This document shows, piece after piece, positions 7,472 through 15,928 of a DNA stretch of 28,582 nucleotides (its first letter is position 1; each line of letters starts with the position of its first letter). The translations under genes were made by a program, and so were the position numbers. The DNA is taken from contig PMBA01000002.1 of the NCBI GenBank assembly GCA_003152795.1, positions 1 through 28,582 on the forward strand. The letters run 5' to 3'. The notes under the pieces were generated by a model. The model was given only the letters and a program-made list of their open reading frames with translations, had not been told where the DNA came from and did not search any database. This DNA is from Acidobacteriaceae bacterium (GTDB lineage Bacteria > Acidobacteriota > Terriglobia > Terriglobales > Acidobacteriaceae).

Positions 7472-8581
7472 TCAACTATGACTATAGAACTCTAGAACCT
7501 TGTCGCAGACATGGTGCACATCATCGTCAACCAGCGACATGTTCAGCGGCAGCATGATGCAACGCGTGAAGAACCGATCCGTCTTGGGCAAACGCTGCTT
7601 GAACCCGAGCTTTCCAAACTGATGGACCGGTCGTCCACCCCATTGGATGAGGGTGCCGACACCCTGCTCTTTGAGATAGGCCTTGAGTTCGTCCCGTTTG
7701 TCCCCTTCGACCTCGTAGTTCTGATAAATGTCGAAATGATTAGGATCACTTCCGGGAGCAGGCGGAAGCGTGACACGTTCGCAGGCGCCAAGGCGCTGTT
7801 GATAAATCGCCGCGATGCCGCGTCGCCGCTCCACGACGTTCGGATAGTCCTTTAGCTGGAAGTCAAGATAAGCCGCTTCGACGTTGTCCAAGCGGGAATT
7901 CATGCCCCACATGACCACATCGCCGGTTTCGTCACGCCCATGATCGCGCAGGAGGAGGAGCTTTTTGTAGATTTCCTCGTCATTCGTCAGAACGGCACCA
8001 CCGTCGCCAAGGCAGCCCAGCACCTTGGCGGGATAGAAGCTGATGCAGGCCGCGCGGCCAAAAGTCCCTGCAGACCCTCCCTTGAACTTCGAACCCAATG
8101 CCTGTGCCGCGTCTTCGAAGACCCCGAGGCCATGCTTCGCGGCGACGGCCATGATTCGATCCATGTTGCAGGTTCGCCCGTTGAGCTGCGTGGGGCAGAT
8201 CGCTCGAGTCTTGGGCGTGATGGCTGCCTCGATCGCGTCGGCATCAATGCAGCGATCCGCTCCGACCTCGACCGGCACCGGCACGCCGCCGGCGAAATGA
8301 ATCGAGGCCGCCGTCGCCACCATCGTATGGGAGCAAATGATGACCTCGTCGCCCGCCTTCAGTCCTCCGGCCATCAGGGCCATCTGGAGGCCATCCGTGG
8401 CGTTGGAAACGCCGACGGCATATTTGGCTCCCGTGTAGGCCGCAAGGTTGGCCTCAAAGTCCGCCAGATCCTTTTGCATGATGAAGGCGCCGCGGCGCCC
8501 CACGGCGCGCAAGGTCTCGAGGAAACGGCCCTCGCTGGCCGTGAAGACAAACGGGTAGTTGAAGAATGGAACGGTACGCAT
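7472..8581 (-). CDS. DegT/DnrJ/EryC1/StrS-type sugar aminotransferase
   Basis: A PLP enzyme of fold type I that normally aminates a nucleotide-linked keto sugar using glutamate or glutamine. The 369-residue length is typical. FEDAAQALGS (Asp157 contacts the PLP ring) and SFYPAKVLGCLGDGGA (Lys186, Schiff base) are clear, as are the early SNATDGLQMAL phosphate-binding loop and the C-terminal GVGTLIQWGG..HQ segment. The likely keto substrate would come from the CapD-type dehydratase at the end of the operon. The gene starts 15 nt after the acetyltransferase stop and is followed closely by the transketolase pair, so aminotransferase and transketolase may act on the same precursor. Confidence 0.93.
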   Translation of the reverse strand: MRTVPFFNYPFVFTASEGRFLETLRAVGRRGAFIMQKDLADFEANLAAYTGAKYAVGVSNATDGLQMALMAGGLKAGDEVIICSHTMVATAASIHFAGGVPVPVEVGADRCIDADAIEAAITPKTRAICPTQLNGRTCNMDRIMAVAAKHGLGVFEDAAQALGSKFKGGSAGTFGRAACISFYPAKVLGCLGDGGAVLTNDEEIYKKLLLLRDHGRDETGDVVMWGMNSRLDNVEAAYLDFQLKDYPNVVERRRGIAAIYQQRLGACERVTLPPAPGSDPNHFDIYQNYEVEGDKRDELKAYLKEQGVGTLIQWGGRPVHQFGKLGFKQRLPKTDRFFTRCIMLPLNMSLVDDDVHHVCDKVLEFYSHS

Positions 8582-8596
8582 GGGTTGGAAAAAGCC

Positions 8597-9241
8597 TTAA
8601 GCGTCGGCGGAGGGCGCAGAGTGGCAATCCTGAATTGAATAGCGGAATAGTCGCGACTCGGTGCGGGCATGCACCTCGATGGTACCGACCGGCTCCGCGC
8701 CGAGTTTTTCGTAGAATCTGATCGCCGAGAGTTGGTTGGCTCCCGTAACGATCCGAATGCAGCGGACACCCCGCCTTCGGTACTCGCCTTCCATCGCGGA
8801 GAAAAGCGCGCGGCCAACGCCGGAGCGTTGCAGTTTTTGGGTAACGCAGAAATTGAGAATCTCGGCACCGGGCAGATCCGGGACCGGGCTACGCGCCGGG
8901 TAACGCAGAGTCTCCCAGCAACGCCGCAGTGTGCGCCAACTGAGAAGGTGGCGGGCCAGGGCGGGCAGCAAATGCCGCCAGGCATGGACCAGCACATACC
9001 GGTAAACTCGCCGCGTGTCGGTTGACGCGCAGAGGAAGCCCACGATGTGCTGGTTCGCGCTGGCAGTGAGAATAAACGCGTCCGGGCTGCGTCCGATCGC
9101 GCCGTAGAGTCGCGCCAGGAGCCCGGTACCCAGCGACGTCAGAAAGCCACTGCTGATCTCCTCCGCGTGAAGGCGGGCGAGATCTGCAAAGGCCTCTGGA
9201 GCCTCTGCGGCCGCCAGAAGACGGATTTCAGGCAGAGCCAT
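8597..9241 (-). CDS. GNAT-family N-acetyltransferase
   Basis: The 214-residue product has a GNAT fold: an N-terminal helical part, a strand with HIVGFLCAS, the acetyl-CoA pyrophosphate-binding loop LQRSGVGRALF (RxxGxG/A type), and the NQLSAIRFYEKLGAEPVGTIEVH end typical of the family. Placed between two sugar aminotransferases and overlapping the upstream one by 14 nt, it most probably acetylates the amino group they introduce. The 40 or so residues around positions 80-120 are rich in Arg, Leu and Trp and are an addition compared with minimal GNATs. The acceptor is inferred from context only. Confidence 0.85.
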   Translation of the reverse strand: MALPEIRLLAAAEAPEAFADLARLHAEEISSGFLTSLGTGLLARLYGAIGRSPDAFILTASANQHIVGFLCASTDTRRVYRYVLVHAWRHLLPALARHLLSWRTLRRCWETLRYPARSPVPDLPGAEILNFCVTQKLQRSGVGRALFSAMEGEYRRRGVRCIRIVTGANQLSAIRFYEKLGAEPVGTIEVHARTESRLFRYSIQDCHSAPSADA

Positions 9242-10337
9242 GACGGTTGAGGAAGGCGATCAGTCGATCCTGGAAGGCCGGAGTGACTTTGGGGTGCACC
9301 GGCAGCGAGACGAGTGTGCTGGCGGCGGCCTCCGCGCGGGGGCAGGAGCCCAAAGTATAATGCACGAGGCGCAGTTCGTCGCCGGCCAACGGATGGACGG
9401 CAGTAGCATACCAGCCCGCGAGTTCAAGGTTGGCGGCGCGGGCAGCGTCCAACAGAATTTCCTTCTGCCGGACAAAAAGTGGCAGTCGCGCATAAACTGC
9501 CTCGGCGCCAGTCGGACTGACAGGCAGCCGGGCAGCGTCAGCCCGCAGCCCGATTATGTAGCGCTCGGCTTGCCGTACTCGTTCCGGCAGGAAGGCCATG
9601 GCCTGATGCCGGGCCCTCGCAAGACGCCTTCTGGAAAAGCCGCACATCTGCCATCCAAAATCAGCAGCCATCGCCGCGCCGGGTCCCACAGGGTTGTAGT
9701 TGGACTGAGCCACACCCGCACGCCCGAGCATATGAAACGCGCGCCGGACCAGCCAGTAGCGCCGCGGCCCATAGAGTAATGTAAACATGAAATACTGTGC
9801 CGCTATGACGACCGACTTCTTCCGCGGCGGCGGCCGGAAATCGCGCGAGTAACCACTTTCGGCACAGGCCTGAAGAGTCGGGTCGTTGAATCCGGCTTCA
9901 CCGCCAACGCCGGCGATGATCGGCTTGCCCCACTCGTAGGACCAGAACGCCGCCGCCCCAATCGTGCCAACCACGCGCTGGCGGTGCTTGGACGCAAAGG
10001 TGTGACAGCAATCCTCGAGCACAGGGATTCCGTGGCGTTGAGCGACGGGCAGAATGGCATCCAGATCGGCCGGCATTCCAAACGTGTGTTGGACGATGAC
10101 TGCCTTGGTCCGAGGAGTAATCTTGGCGGCGAAGTCGTCCGCATCGAGATTCACGCTACCCGCCGCCAAGTCCGCCCAGACCGGAATCGCCCCAACTGCC
10201 ATCACAGCCTCAGGCACTGCCACGCAAGTGAACGCCTGTAATATCACCTCATCGCCAGAACCGACGCCCAATAAGCGCAGGATATGATACAAGCCGACAC
10301 GTCCCCGATAGTAGAGTAAAGAACCTGGAGTCGTCAT
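9228..10337 (-). CDS. DegT/DnrJ/EryC1/StrS-family aminotransferase, second copy
   Basis: The 369-residue protein has the DegT fold: YRGRVGLYHILRLLGVGSGDEV at the start, LEDCCHTF with Asp109, and a PLP-lysine region FWSYEWGKPIIAGVGGEAG with Lys138. It is quite different from the other DegT protein in the locus, so the two are not recent duplicates. The reading frame stays open upstream to 10553, but that part overlaps the glycosyltransferase gene and is not DegT-like. The ATG at 10337 overlaps the glycosyltransferase stop (TGATG) and is clearly the start. It may aminate a sugar precursor, or be one of the DegT members with another role; the substrate is unknown. Confidence 0.9.
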   Translation of the reverse strand: MTTPGSLLYYRGRVGLYHILRLLGVGSGDEVILQAFTCVAVPEAVMAVGAIPVWADLAAGSVNLDADDFAAKITPRTKAVIVQHTFGMPADLDAILPVAQRHGIPVLEDCCHTFASKHRQRVVGTIGAAAFWSYEWGKPIIAGVGGEAGFNDPTLQACAESGYSRDFRPPPRKKSVVIAAQYFMFTLLYGPRRYWLVRRAFHMLGRAGVAQSNYNPVGPGAAMAADFGWQMCGFSRRRLARARHQAMAFLPERVRQAERYIIGLRADAARLPVSPTGAEAVYARLPLFVRQKEILLDAARAANLELAGWYATAVHPLAGDELRLVHYTLGSCPRAEAAASTLVSLPVHPKVTPAFQDRLIAFLNRHGSA

Positions 10338-11389
10338 CAGTGGGCGAATTTGCCTTCTGGAGAAGGAGCTGGCATTGGGAGAATGGAGCGCAGGATGCCC
10401 CAAAGGCTCCCAACGCCGTAACTCCAGTGCGTCAAATAGAACAGTGGAGGCAACAGCAGCAGCATGACCCATCGGCGGTGCAAACGCGCCTCCCCGATGC
10501 TGGCGACAACCGCGAGCAGCGCATAGACTATGAGCGGAAACACGGCAATCCATCCAATCAGCCAGATTGCGACAGGCAGCACCAGATGATACAAAACAAA
10601 CGCCGCCGGCACCAAATTGCGCGCCCCGAAAAGACGCGTTCGGGTCAGGCGTCGAGAATAGAAAACCCTGAATGGGCCGCTAAAAATCCACCTCAGGTAC
10701 GAACGTAACTGGGTGCGTGGGTGATAAACACATGTCACAGTGGGGTCGAGCAGGATGCGTCCGCCAGCCTGCCGGAGGCGGGCGTTGAACTCGCGGTCCT
10801 CGATCCGGATCATCGACTCATCGAAATAACCGATGCGGTCGAAAACCGCCCGGGGATAGCAGCCGCAGAAAACCGATTCAACTTCGCAAAGACCGTGTGG
10901 GTGCGAACGCCAGGCCGCTCCGCCATTGCCGAAAGGCGCCGAGACCAGCGAGGCAAAGGCGTTTCCCCAAGCTGTGTTGCCCGGAGCGGTCAGACGCAAA
11001 GCCCCCACGTTGTCCGCTCCGTGCTGCTGGAGCAACGCCACCAAATGGGAAATATAGTGGCGTGGATAATCGGCATGCACATCGAGGCGCACGACCACGT
11101 CCGACCTCGACGCCCGCAACGCGAGGTTGAGCGCACAGGCAGTGGTGTGCCGGGGGTTGTCGAGCACATGGAGACGGGGTTCGCGTGCCGCCCAAGTCGC
11201 CAGGATCTCCCGCGTCCCGTCGGTACTCATGCCGTCGACGACCCAAATCGACAGCCGTTCCGGTTCGTAATCCATTTTGAGGATACTGTGCAGGAACTGG
11301 CCGATAAAGGCATTCTCGTTCAGACAGGGCACGATGGCTGCCACGGTTGGCAGGGCGGGCAAAGGCGGTAAACTCAGCTTTGCGGTCAT
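10337..11389 (-). CDS. Glycosyltransferase family 2, ExoA-like, with C-terminal membrane segments
   Basis: GT-A fold enzyme that adds a sugar from a nucleotide donor to the lipid-linked unit at the inner face of the membrane. In the 350-residue form: VAAIVPCLNE (16-25), VVDGMSTDGT (50-59), a metal-binding RLDVHAD (101-107) in place of a plain DxD, VFCGCYPRAVFDRIGYFDE and the IEDREFNARLRQAGG acceptor motif. Several hydrophobic segments follow in the last 110 residues. This arrangement matches the ExoA group of succinoglycan-type glycosyltransferases. A TTG at 11416 would add nine residues; the ATG at 11389 is preferred though neither has a strong ribosome site. Its stop overlaps the next start, so it is coupled to the aminotransferase. 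Confidence 0.9.
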   Translation of the reverse strand: MTAKLSLPPLPALPTVAAIVPCLNENAFIGQFLHSILKMDYEPERLSIWVVDGMSTDGTREILATWAAREPRLHVLDNPRHTTACALNLALRASRSDVVVRLDVHADYPRHYISHLVALLQQHGADNVGALRLTAPGNTAWGNAFASLVSAPFGNGGAAWRSHPHGLCEVESVFCGCYPRAVFDRIGYFDESMIRIEDREFNARLRQAGGRILLDPTVTCVYHPRTQLRSYLRWIFSGPFRVFYSRRLTRTRLFGARNLVPAAFVLYHLVLPVAIWLIGWIAVFPLIVYALLAVVASIGEARLHRRWVMLLLLPPLFYLTHWSYGVGSLWGILRSILPMPAPSPEGKFAH

Positions 11390-11453
11390 TACTGCACCGT
11401 TGGCGCCCTGCGGCAATCTGTGATCCGATGATCATTCAGCATCTTGCCGAAGT

Positions 11454-12374
11454 TCATCGAGTGAGGAGCACATCCAGTTGTGTGGTGGCGATATCTTCGA
11501 GTTCGTATCCCTGAAACCGTTGGTCCACCGCGAATCCTGCTCGAAGGGCCGCAAGCGACTCGTCATTCACTACCGTTTTCGCCTCCCGGACGTTCCAGGA
11601 CTGTTCCGCGAACATTTTGAGGTAGTCGCTTGCTCGCAGTCGATTGCAGTAGGCAAACTGATTCGCTGCGATGCGCGCCCATTCGTCATCCGAATACTGG
11701 AGGAAATTAATGGCCGAAATCGACCGATCGGTATGCTGAAAATGATCACTGGGGTCGATGACGTGGAGCGCCATCCCCGTCGGCTTGAGTACCCTTCGCG
11801 CTTCCGTGAAAATGCCTCTTAGAACCGGTTCCGGGACATGCTCTAGGACGGTAACGGAGAAATGGATGTCCACGCTCTCCGCGGGCAGTGGCAATGCGGC
11901 TGCGTCCGCTGGCGCCATATAGTCGATCCGCGCTAATGGGAGAAACCGCCGCGGATCCTCCCAGCCTCGTTGCAGAGCGGACATCCGCTCCTGGAAAGTC
12001 GCTCTAGGGCAGACTTGCCCGTACAGTTTTTCCAGGAGCACGGGATTTTGAGCGATCCATTTCAGCGCGTGCTTCGTCATGCCCCAGTCGATGCGCCGAT
12101 GCAGGTCAACCGTGACGATCCGGTCAGCGCCGCTTAAGTAGAAGCCGATTGGGACCAGCGGCACATGTCCGGCGCCCACCTCCAGGCACGTTTTCCCCAC
12201 GACTGTTGAGCCCATGGCGCTGATCCGCTGGGCCATCTCGATTTGCACCGGGAGGCGTCGCATGGGGTCGCCGGTGAGGCGGCCGAATCGTTTTTGGCCG
12301 ACTTTGTAGAGCGTTTCGCCCATGGGCAGCCACGCCATGGTCTTCATGATCGCCGCCTTGTATCGCCAATTCAT
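11454..12374 (-). CDS. SAM-dependent methyltransferase (class I, Methyltransf_11-like)
   Basis: The 306-residue protein has the class I core: motif I CLEVGAGH (63-70), an acidic end of strand two (TVDLHRR), a VDIHFSVTVLEHVPEP motif and ARRVLKPTGMALHVIDPSDH. The first 60 residues and the last 90 are less conserved. In this setting it may methylate a sugar of the repeat unit or the growing chain, or act on an intermediate; nothing in the sequence identifies the acceptor. It lies between two glycosyltransferase-type genes with short gaps of about 65-70 nt each side, consistent with the same operon. Confidence 0.85.
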   Translation of the reverse strand: MNWRYKAAIMKTMAWLPMGETLYKVGQKRFGRLTGDPMRRLPVQIEMAQRISAMGSTVVGKTCLEVGAGHVPLVPIGFYLSGADRIVTVDLHRRIDWGMTKHALKWIAQNPVLLEKLYGQVCPRATFQERMSALQRGWEDPRRFLPLARIDYMAPADAAALPLPAESVDIHFSVTVLEHVPEPVLRGIFTEARRVLKPTGMALHVIDPSDHFQHTDRSISAINFLQYSDDEWARIAANQFAYCNRLRASDYLKMFAEQSWNVREAKTVVNDESLAALRAGFAVDQRFQGYELEDIATTQLDVLLTR

Positions 12375-12446
12375 TTGCTATGATGTCTCGTGCCGGCCCC
12401 GATCGCCGGCGCCCCTGAACTGCGCTGCTCGCCGGTCGGGAAGGAT

Positions 12447-13304
12447 TTATGCGTGGAGTCGCTCCAGTACCCAACGTTTCAAAGCCAGGGTCCGATGGTA
12501 GAGCCGCCAGGTCGCCAACCACGAGGTTATCGCGCGCACTCCCCGCGGGCGAATCAGCACCCCGCCGGCCAGACAGTGGCTTGCTTCGCGGAGGGTGAGC
12601 AGGTTGGCGTGCCCGCCGGCCATCTTGAGATTCAGGTCCCGCTCTGGACCCCGCCAATGCTGATATCCCAGCCGCAACGAGGCATAGCTGTGGTTCTGAT
12701 GGATGGCGGTAACTGAACCGGTCGCGTCCACCACCGGAATCCTGTCGCGCCGGCACTTCCAAATGACCCACGCATCCCACCCTACCCGCCCAATGGCAAA
12801 ATCCGGCATTCCGATCGGCAGGTGCTTCGGAAAAACGAAATAGTCCATGGCGCTCGGGCCGTGAAGGTGTCCGTTCTTGCCACTGCTGGCGAACAGCGCT
12901 GCCCAACCCTCCGGCGGCAACGTTGACAGATCATTGGTCACGTCCAGATCACAGCGCTGGCCAGACAGTATGAAACGATCGTACCTTTCGAGGTTCAAGA
13001 CCGCGCGCGGTAACGTCTGATCGAATAACATATCCGCGTTGGTGAACATGACGATATCATAGCGAGAAAGCTGAGTTGCCCGAGCGAACGCGTCGCTCAC
13101 CAGCGGTGTTCCGAATCCGTTTGTGCGGATCTCGGCCTCATGGTGGGCGCCGAAATCCTCCGCTGCTTGCTTCACTCCTATCTCATTCCCGAGAAGTATG
13201 ATCTGCAGTGACGGATGCAACCCTCGCCAACTGGCCAGCGCGTTGCGCTGGATCGTGCCAATGTGCCCTTCAAAAGCCTTGGGAATGGAGAACAGCGTGA
13301 ACAT
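12447..13304 (-). CDS. Glycosyltransferase-like protein (GT-A-like, uncharacterised family)
   Basis: From the ATG at 13304 the protein is 285 residues and begins MFTLFSIPKAFEGHIGTIQR, the normal opening of a family of bacterial and plant proteins with FS.PK.F.GHI..IQ.NA..SW and an internal NAD motif. Here SRYDIVMFTNADMLFDQTL holds the likely metal-binding residues, and FPKHLPIGMPDFAIGRVGWDAWVIWK and AIHQNHSYASLR are further conserved blocks. A longer frame reaches 13397, but the extra 31 residues are not family-like, and AGGAAG lies about 11 nt before 13304. It probably adds a sugar to the repeat unit, but no member I can name is characterised in detail. Confidence 0.75.
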   Translation of the reverse strand: MFTLFSIPKAFEGHIGTIQRNALASWRGLHPSLQIILLGNEIGVKQAAEDFGAHHEAEIRTNGFGTPLVSDAFARATQLSRYDIVMFTNADMLFDQTLPRAVLNLERYDRFILSGQRCDLDVTNDLSTLPPEGWAALFASSGKNGHLHGPSAMDYFVFPKHLPIGMPDFAIGRVGWDAWVIWKCRRDRIPVVDATGSVTAIHQNHSYASLRLGYQHWRGPERDLNLKMAGGHANLLTLREASHCLAGGVLIRPRGVRAITSWLATWRLYHRTLALKRWVLERLHA

Positions 13305-13744
13305 CAGTATTGATCTTCCTGTCAAGCCTTGGATCCTCTCCATCGAGGTCCCGGCAGTGCCCTTTACCACCGACGGATTCTCGGATTGGGCATCCAAGCC
13401 GTTTTAGATCCAAGGGTACCACGGATTCGCCTCGCCGGGTCGGAAGACCAGCCTGCGGCAGCGAATCGACACACCGTGCCGGTATTAGGCAACGTCTCTG
13501 CCAAACACCGCAGAAAATCGCTCCGACTAGGGAAACCTCTCCCCAAACTCCGTCGTTGGGCTGAAAAACGCGGCGATTCTGAAAGAGTGCCAGAAACAAC
13601 AGGGTGGTCGAATTCTAGTAGAAGCTCCATAAATGCAGCAACGTAACCCTCGGGTAACCGGGTTACCTGCCTTCGCAAAAATGCCCTAATCTTCTAACAT
13701 ATGGTTTCCACCTCGTTTGGCACCATGATTAAGCCCAATTCCTC
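13305..13744. other. 440-bp stretch without a recognisable gene
   Basis: Between a glycosyltransferase-like gene and a truncated one there is no family-like protein in any frame. It holds an inverted repeat, GTAACCC (13643-13649) with GGGTTAC (13660-13666), without a T-run, so it is not a clear terminator. It may be the eroded rest of the truncated glycosyltransferase gene, or of something that replaced it. Confidence 0.5.
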
Positions 13745-14185
13745 TCAAACAACGCGGCATCTCACTTCAAATACACGGACCTTCCCCAATGCAACGCGGC
13801 AAGCGGCCCACCGATTCAATGCGTGCTGCATCCGCAAGGAAGGGTTCCGGCGGATCTTACTCCACAACGCATAACCACCAAGTAACCACCGCAAGAACGC
13901 TAACGTCCGTTCACGCTCCGGCGGGCAACCCAATTCTGGGCAAACCGGTGCGATAAGTCGGTTCATCCCCGCCGGCAAGACGCTTCCCACATAGGCGCTG
14001 ACTTCTCGGCTCGCACCAGAGAGCGAAACTACGCGAAATCCGGCTCGTAACGCTGTCTCCACGATCAAACGGTGATACGCTGGGATGCGACCACCCCAGT
14101 TGTAGTCGAAAACAACCACGGTCGACGGCCGTGTCGTAATCGCTCCCACGCCGGAAGGTCGCGACGACTGCGAAGTATCAGTCAC
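13745..14185 (-). pseudogene. Truncated glycosyltransferase, N-terminal part only (GT4-like)
   Basis: From a GTG at 14185 the frame encodes 146 residues and starts within the stop of the polymerase gene (GTGA overlap), an intact translational-coupling arrangement. The core reads VVVFDYNWGGRIPAYHRLIV followed by ALRAGFRVVSLSGAS, like the first Rossmann half of GT-B glycosyltransferases. No donor-binding second half with an E-x7-E motif follows; after the stop at 13745 no continuation is recognisable in any frame. It is therefore likely a gene remnant. A small functional protein cannot be excluded, because the frame and start look intact. Confidence 0.6.
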
Positions 14186-15510
14186 GACGAGAGCGGCGGG
14201 TTGCGAGGGGTTTCGGCCGGCCGCCACGGTGGGATGTCGCGGAACATCGTCAGCAAGACCACGATGACGAGCGGGCCCAGCAGAAATCCGAAGGTTGCCA
14301 TGGCGGTCAGGGCTGGCGCCGAGCCCAAGACGCTCGCCGGAATCACATTTGAAAAACCCACGGCGTTGGCAAGCCGCCTAGGCAGACGTCGCAGCTTCCC
14401 ATCCAGCCAAGTTGCGAACACAAAGACCACCGCCGCGGCCACGGCGACCCCTGCGAATCCCGCCCCTGAATACGCGGTCGCCGCAAACGATCCGTTGGCA
14501 TTGCTGTCGAGGCCAGTTGCCGCCAACGACACGAGATGGAAGTCGACGCTGTCGCCTACCATTGGAAACTTCAGGATCCCGAGCCATCCTCGGAATGGAA
14601 AGTATTCCGGGAACGCATAGTAATAGCATCCCGAAACAGCTGCGGGCGCCCCCAGCGCCCGAGCCCCCAAGTCCACAAGCGACTCCAGGAAAGTCCCGTG
14701 GTAGAAATACTGAAATACGTAAGCTCCGGCCACCGTCAAGCCCAGCGCGCCGAGCAAGGGGCGCCAGGCGCCAGCCCAGTGACGCACCACGTGGCGCAAA
14801 TTGAACCGTCGAGAAACGAACGCCAGCAGGGGGATCGCAACGGCCAGAAGGAGCATCAGGCGCGATCCGACTATCACGGCCGGAACCCACATGGCCGCCG
14901 CGATGATCCCGAGCCAGACCAGGCGCAGACCGCGGTTGATCCGCTTCTGGTCCGGCACGGTCCAGAACAGGAAGGGACACCACACTCCGTGCGCCCAGCT
15001 CGCGGGCGCGGTACCGCTGAGCGAATGTCCGTTGATCACATCCCCAATCTGATTCCGCAGGTTGATGTACTCGTAGTAATTGGAAGTTGAATAGAGTCGC
15101 TCAACGAGGGGAAGCACTTCCCAGTTCCGGATCAGAAAATACCCGCTGGCGCCCGCAGCGAAAGCCGTGATAACCGCCAAAAGTGCGATGCCCAACGGAC
15201 GATCTGGCGCCTCCGATCCGGGCGACGTACAGCCCAGGATGAACAGGCACGGCAGGGCGATGGTCAGTATGATGGCATCAATCGCCGTCGCGCGCTGATA
15301 AATGATGGGATCGGTGGGAAAGTTGACGCCAAGATCGATCCATAGTGGCGCTCCCTGCGTCAGCCCGTTGGTCACAAGAAAAAACGCCAACCCCATCGGC
15401 ATAAGCAGGAGGCGACGCTCCCGGATCATCACGAGGACGCACAACAGGACTCCCGAGAGGCAAATCACGCCGTTGAGCGCCAAGATGTAGAGTGTGCCGT
15501 CAGGTAACAT
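14182..15510 (-). CDS. Wzy-like O-antigen/oligosaccharide repeat unit polymerase
   Basis: A 442-residue protein with about ten to eleven hydrophobic segments and one large external loop in the second half (roughly residues 270-340), the layout of Wzy polymerases. The loop region ends with a conserved-looking NANGSFAATAYSGAGFAGVAVAA, comparable to the G-x-A-Y-x-x-G block of other polymerases. It would link flipped repeat units at the periplasmic side. Sequence conservation in Wzy proteins is low, so the call rests on topology and on the company of Wzx, sugar transferase and glycosyltransferases. The start is ATG at 15510. It lies next to the composition change and the transposase relic, as expected for a serotype-specific gene. 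Confidence 0.82.
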   Translation of the reverse strand: MLPDGTLYILALNGVICLSGVLLCVLVMIRERRLLLMPMGLAFFLVTNGLTQGAPLWIDLGVNFPTDPIIYQRATAIDAIILTIALPCLFILGCTSPGSEAPDRPLGIALLAVITAFAAGASGYFLIRNWEVLPLVERLYSTSNYYEYINLRNQIGDVINGHSLSGTAPASWAHGVWCPFLFWTVPDQKRINRGLRLVWLGIIAAAMWVPAVIVGSRLMLLLAVAIPLLAFVSRRFNLRHVVRHWAGAWRPLLGALGLTVAGAYVFQYFYHGTFLESLVDLGARALGAPAAVSGCYYYAFPEYFPFRGWLGILKFPMVGDSVDFHLVSLAATGLDSNANGSFAATAYSGAGFAGVAVAAAVVFVFATWLDGKLRRLPRRLANAVGFSNVIPASVLGSAPALTAMATFGFLLGPLVIVVLLTMFRDIPPWRPAETPRNPPLSS

Positions 15511-15928
15511 CGTCCATCAGTTGGCGTCCGAGTCGATACCGGGCCGCCAGTTAACATATGCTCTCGCGGATCGTGAAAACAGACGTTCCTTCGCCCGGCC
15601 AGCGGAAGGCGACGGCCGACCCTGAAAGCCATCGCTGTCTCGTATCGGGGACCGTTCCCGATAATCCGTAAGACGGACGCACTCGCTGTCAAGCAGGGTA
15701 TCTCCCTGCAATCACGTCCTTGCCCGCAGATAAACCCAAGCGGGCCCGGCTGGCCTCCCGAGCCCACGCGTCGCGTGTGCCGGCCAACGCCTCAAGCTCG
15801 GCGCGTTCCCGCTCGGTCACACTAATTGGCATCAGCAGGCGCCGATTCGCAGAATGATCCAGCTTCAGCACATTCGCACCAATAGGGCAGATTATGATCC
15901 CAGGATTTCCCCTTACACCACGCAAGTC
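15511..15928. other. 418-bp gap at the boundary between the two halves of the locus
   Basis: Apart from the transposase-like fragment at 15689-15832 I see no gene here. The A+T-rich genes begin to its right and the G+C-rich ones to its left, so this gap is the probable joint of two segments of different origin. Confidence 0.5.
15689..15832 (-). pseudogene. IS630-family transposase N-terminal fragment (IS relic)
   Basis: From an ATG at 15832 the frame encodes 47 residues including VTERERAELEALAG and ASRARLGLSAG. This matches the pattern of the first residues of IS630-type transposases: (L/V)TxxERxELExLAxxR, then RARIVLLAA. The similarity fades after about 40 residues, and the rest of the DDE transposase is absent. 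No terminal inverted repeats or target duplication were found by eye. It sits in the gap between the Wzy-like gene and the A+T-richer half of the locus. Confidence 0.55.

Noticed and set aside
7940..8638. 232-codon plus-strand frame antisense to the first DegT aminotransferase
   Set aside because: Shadow of a strong minus-strand gene with catalytic motifs; high G+C gives long antisense frames.
10338..10553. Upstream extension of the second DegT aminotransferase frame
   Set aside because: It overlaps the glycosyltransferase gene, is not DegT-like, and a coupled ATG at 10337 gives the normal family length.
13305..13335. TTGACA on the minus strand upstream of the gene at 13304 as a promoter
   Set aside because: It is only about 25 nt before the ATG, so a -10 element would fall at the start codon; none is visible.
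13364..13678. 104-codon minus-strand frame in the 440-bp gap
   Set aside because: No family-like blocks, overlapped by other frames of similar length; it does not continue the truncated glycosyltransferase.
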